Shown here: positions 60,533-64,000 of the stretch, piece by piece | How the letters are laid out: each line of letters begins with the position of its first letter | Position numbering within the stretch: the stretch's first letter is position 1 | From: Cichorium intybus | Taxonomy: Eukaryota; Streptophyta; Magnoliopsida; Asterales; Asteraceae | Assembly (NCBI GenBank): GCA_023525715.1 | Contig: CM042010.1 | Span: 69,590,894-69,654,893 of the forward strand | Length of the DNA stretch: 64,000 nt | Direction of reading: 5' to 3' | Program-made: the position numbers and the translations under genes | Notes under the pieces: model-generated | The model's input: only the letters and a program-made list of their open reading frames with translations | Databases searched by the model: none | What the model was told of the DNA's origin: nothing

Positions 60533-61695
60533 GTTGAACTTTAATAAGTATTGTTTGCTGTTGAATTATTATAATTGTAGAACTTGATCTATTAGAGTTT
60601 ATTGAGATTAAACCCTAAGGGCCATAAATTTCGACTTTGGGCTAGGTTTCTGAAACCCTAGCCTCCTTCCCTATTTTCGATAATTGTAGGGTGTTAGGAT
60701 TTTCTATTATGGTAATTATGATTAATTAATAAAAGGATAAATCCTTTACCCTGGTTTTTCGAAAATTAGAGGGTTGGGATTAGGATTATATTATTTGATT
60801 AATTTGTTAATCGTTATGTAATATAATTTATTTAATTAATTGTTAATTAAAAGATTAAAATTAAATCATCCTCGAATTTTAAACTTGGTATTTTAAATGT
60901 TTAAAATACATGTTATATATATTATTATTAATTGTTAATATTATATGTATAAGAATCAGTCAATCAAATCGCTAGTATGCCTCATTCACGAAACTGGTCT
61001 ATGAAGGGGGTATAAGGAAACTGCCTCTAAAATGAATGTTAAATGGGTGTCCACTCTCACCCACCGCTTCCTTGATTAGTGGAGAGTCGTTAGCATAACG
61101 GATTTTATAGGACGAACTTAATCTCATTAAAAGTATAATGTTATTAATCAAAGTACTAGAACCTGTTTTATAAAATTTCTAAATCTAGTTACTTTAGGAA
61201 AAATGTGAAAGATATGCTAATCCATGAAATTGCATATTATACTTTATGAGACATTAGTGGAGCGTGTGTGGTTAACCGGCACACTAATAGGGGCTCATAA
61301 AGAGTGGTAATGGGTTTCTCATGAATTATCATTGTTGATGGAGCATGTGTGGTAACCAGCACATCAATTTGAGATGATAAATGACATTGAGGTTACCAAG
61401 CACATTTGCATGGTTATTCACATCTTGTTTGTGATCCTCAGCATCCCAGTCACAAATGGAAGAGCATAGTCCGTGATTAAACATGCCATTGAACAGTTCA
61501 ATGAATCTCACAGATCTAGGAATTTCATAAGACTGAAATTGATGAATGTATATCTAACTTAATGACCATTATGTTGTAATTACGACATCCCTCTTCACAG
61601 CATAGTTGGGAGATTTTGGATCCTAGACATGTCAAATAATAAATTGGGTAATTATTTAAAAGGATTAATTAAACTAACAAATTATGCTTTTATAG
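60533..61695 (+). other. Copia C leader, candidate intron, no gene seen
   Basis: About 1.2 kb of AT-rich untranslated sequence lies before the gag ATG. It has GTGTGGTTAACCGGCACACTA and GTGTGGTAACCAGCACATCA-type hairpins (61266-61375). The last bases before the ATG, TGCTTTTATAG, form a good 3' splice site. By analogy with the GTATGT donor in the nearby solo LTR, the leader may have been spliced out. No 5' LTR of Copia C is seen; the fold-back block abuts it. Confidence 0.5.
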
Positions 61696-62400
61696 ATGGC
61701 TAAATCTAGTGTCGATTCTCCTCCTTCTCCTCCATCACCCATTTCTGAGATATCTGATTGAGTGTCCGCTCCTGAAAGCATGGCATTACACAACAGCTTG
61801 TGATGAGCATGACTCATTGACTGATGAGTCCAAGGAAGTTCGTTGCCTCATGCTGTTGACCATTGACCCCGAGTTCCGCAGGGATTTCGAATTCCTGGGG
61901 TCATATGAGTTAACACAACTGGTTAAGGAAAGGTTCTGAGAGCCGGTTGAAAAGGTACGAACTAGGAGCTTGAAGTGTGCAAGCTAAAGGAAGGAAGTAG
62001 AGTCGGTTCGCATGTTCTCCAGATTGAGGGATACATAAGCGAACTGTATAAAATTGGTCACCCTCTCATCGGGAGTTGAGCATTAACTTGACTCGCTGAT
62101 CTGTTCATTCAGATGTACAGCAAGGGTAACCAGGATAAGACTATCATGGAAATGTATTCAATGTTGACTCTGTATGAGTCGTTCATGGAGAAGCATAGTT
62201 CCACTGATTCAGCTGCTTCGGGATTTAGTCCAGTGATAAGGCGCATTAAGAAATGATCCAAATCGTCTGGACTGGTTCTTCGATGTCTCAAACTGGAAAT
62301 CCACAGGGTAGGACACAATCACAGAAAGATCAGTAAAAATGCTCCAAAGCCAAACGGTTTGGCAACTCAGGCATATCTTAAAACTCGGAACTCGTGATCC
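61696..62400 (+). pseudogene. Copia C gag, decayed
   Basis: The ATG at 61696 opens MAKSSVDSPPSPPSPISEIS, then a stop. In another frame follow DEHDSLTDESKEVRCLMLLT and FEFLGSYELTQLVKERF, matching the Copia gag region that normally carries the CLML and QEL motifs. Further pieces (IMEMYSMLTLYESFMEK near 62140-62195) continue the capsid domain. Many stops and shifts. It differs from the gag of Copia A and B, so Copia C is another lineage. Confidence 0.72.
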
Positions 62401-64000
62401 TCATTTCTGTGATATAGGATGTGATTCTCATATTTGCACTGTATGCAGGGACTAAGTAGGATACAGGATATTGTTGCATAGGAGCGTATTCAGATTGGAT
62501 CTGGAACTCGTGTAGTTTTAGAGTTTAGCTAAATAGTTGATTATGTTATTAATTTATAGATGCATATGACATTGTTTCAGATAGTACATTGTTATGAGGA
62601 TAATTCTGGTTTAACAAAATATTTTCTTTTAAAACATGGTTGTTTCAATTATCCTCGAAAATGTTGTGTAAATGTGTTGATGGCATAAATGGTAATAACT
62701 TGAATGTTGATGAATCCAAAGTGTGTTAGATTCATGAATTGTATCTTCTATGATTGTTAAAGTAAATTTTATAAGAAAAACTTCAACCAAAGGTCCAGTT
62801 GGACAGGACTTTGAAATCATTTGACTTGGAGTCACATGATGAATTGAGTTCTTAATAAAATTAATTTTTGGAAGAAATGAATCACCCAAAGATCTAATGG
62901 ATAGGATTTTGGAATCAGTTGACTTAGAGTCAGGTGATGAATTCATATCTTGAACAAATTAACAAAGTCATAAATTTACATGGAGATGTAAAAGACATCA
63001 AAATTATGAGCACCTGACACATTAGTTATTGTGAATTGCTCGAATCTTCAAACAAAACACAATTAGTTATACTTCATAATATTTGCCAAGTAGTATGACA
63101 AATATGGCTGTGCTTATCCGAATAAGCGATTGATTGAAACCTTGAACTGTTCAAGGGCTTCAAAGGAAGTATAAGATCAACAGAACCTGAGTGATAACAT
63201 AAACTGAGAAAAAATTTTCATAGTTCATCCTCTTCCAATAACATTAATGGTTATAATGTGTCTTAGGAAAGAAGATCGAGCATTGGTCGAATTGGTTCGA
63301 TCCTCGATGTACTAGATGTAATTCCAATTAGTTTTAGATAAATTAGATATTCAACCAGTCAGACTGCATAAACGTATTCGGACAACATCTTAGTAGGTTG
63401 CCCAGACACCGTTTGAAATGTAAAACTGGGTTCGTCCCACTTGTACATGGAGGGTCCACATGTAGTGTTAATGAGAACCTCATAACAAGCTGAACATGAT
63501 CAGCAGTGTCGTTTCATTGGCTATCCCACACATACTTATGAAAGAATGGTTCTTTTGGAAAGGACTCACATTCTAAGGAAATAGTGGGAGCAAGAGTAAT
63601 CCTGAGAGAGTTCAAGGACTAGCCAAGTGAAAGAACCTATAGTCACCACTGAGACTTAAACAGGGATCGGATTCCTATTAAACCTGACATACTCTTCTCT
63701 TCGCAACCAGTAGCATTGATCACCATCATAAGATGTTATGATCTGGGTGACATACCGATTAGTGGTAAAACACTGAGATTGGTACGAATAAGCAATCCTA
63801 CTACTTGGAAGCATTGGTAAGCCCGGTTGCTGCCAAATAAGGGAACCAAAGAGCGAGACCGAATCTATGTGTCTATTTGATTGATGTTACACTTGGCCTA
63901 AGAACCAGTGGGAGTAATTGAATTATCAAAAGAAGACCACATAAATAGAATTGAACCTACATACTGAGCAAGAATAAGTTGAGTCAAGCGAAACTCAGAG
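62401..64000 (+). pseudogene. Copia C pol remnants
   Basis: Only short motif traces remain on the plus strand. DIGCDSHIC with SGTRVVLEF (62410-62525) matches the protease region, usually DTGCGSHIC. AYVKRIRTT (about 63365-63390), FIGYPTHTYERMVLL (about 63513-63560) and SGSKSNPERVQGL (about 63583-63620) match the integrase C-terminal linker before RT. The catalytic core of integrase seems deleted. RT would lie beyond the window. The 105-codon minus-strand frame 62629-62946 is antisense and not a gene. Confidence 0.55.

Overview
The window looks like plant nuclear heterochromatin, most likely from a eudicot; the style of the Copia proteins suggests Asteraceae, which is recall and not a database hit. 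It is AT-rich and contains no host gene that I can support. Every long reading frame that makes sense is a transposable-element protein: Ty1/Copia gag-pol, Ty3/Gypsy remnants or an L1-type LINE. The LTR elements use the initiator Met-tRNA primer site (TGGTATCAGAGC) usual in plants. Almost all coding sequence is broken by stops and frameshifts.

Layout, left to right. 1-2733: start of a minus-strand Gypsy-type element (G1) and its 2.6 kb 5' LTR, inserted into the RNase H region of Copia A. 2734-13632 (minus): Copia A, with a 4.3 kb solo LTR (7018-11358, target duplication GAAAC) inside its gag. 13633-17424: an array of AT-rich fold-back repeat units with long (TA)n tracts and a palindromic MITE-like element. 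17425-22744 (plus): decayed Gypsy element G3, in which one LTR (20496-22188) has a polypurine tract on its left and a primer-binding site on its right. 22745-23201: a MITE-like fragment and a long (TA)n tract. 23202-28383 (minus): a LINE with ORF1 (DUF4283-like), endonuclease, reverse transcriptase and C-terminal zinc-binding domain. 28468-58157 (minus): Copia B, about 29.7 kb between LTRs because it carries later insertions. 58158-60532: (TA)n, another fold-back unit, another MITE-like copy and a Copia-type solo LTR (59444-60234, duplication AAATA). 60533-64000 (plus): leader and decayed gag-pol of Copia C.

Copia B is the centre of the window. Apart from gag and pol it carries, near its 3' end, a 3.5 kb extra open reading frame (32371 down to 28895). 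This has its own plant-like TATA box and a good start context, which suggests a separately transcribed protein with a long coiled coil. The spacer before it holds a 1.1 kb solo LTR (33653-34772, duplication TGATG). The gag-pol junction holds G2 (40413-55286), a very young Ty3/Gypsy composite LTR-internal-LTR-internal-LTR flanked by the duplication GAGAC. The middle LTR of G2 matches the right-hand LTR in its left part and the left-hand LTR in its right part, as expected from unequal crossing-over between LTRs.

Relative order that the nesting supports: fold-back/(TA)n array first; Copia A, LINE and Copia B into or beside it; then the solo-LTR parents and G1 into the Copias; then G2 into Copia B, followed by the G2 crossover. 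All protein assignments come from reading translations by eye; no search was run.
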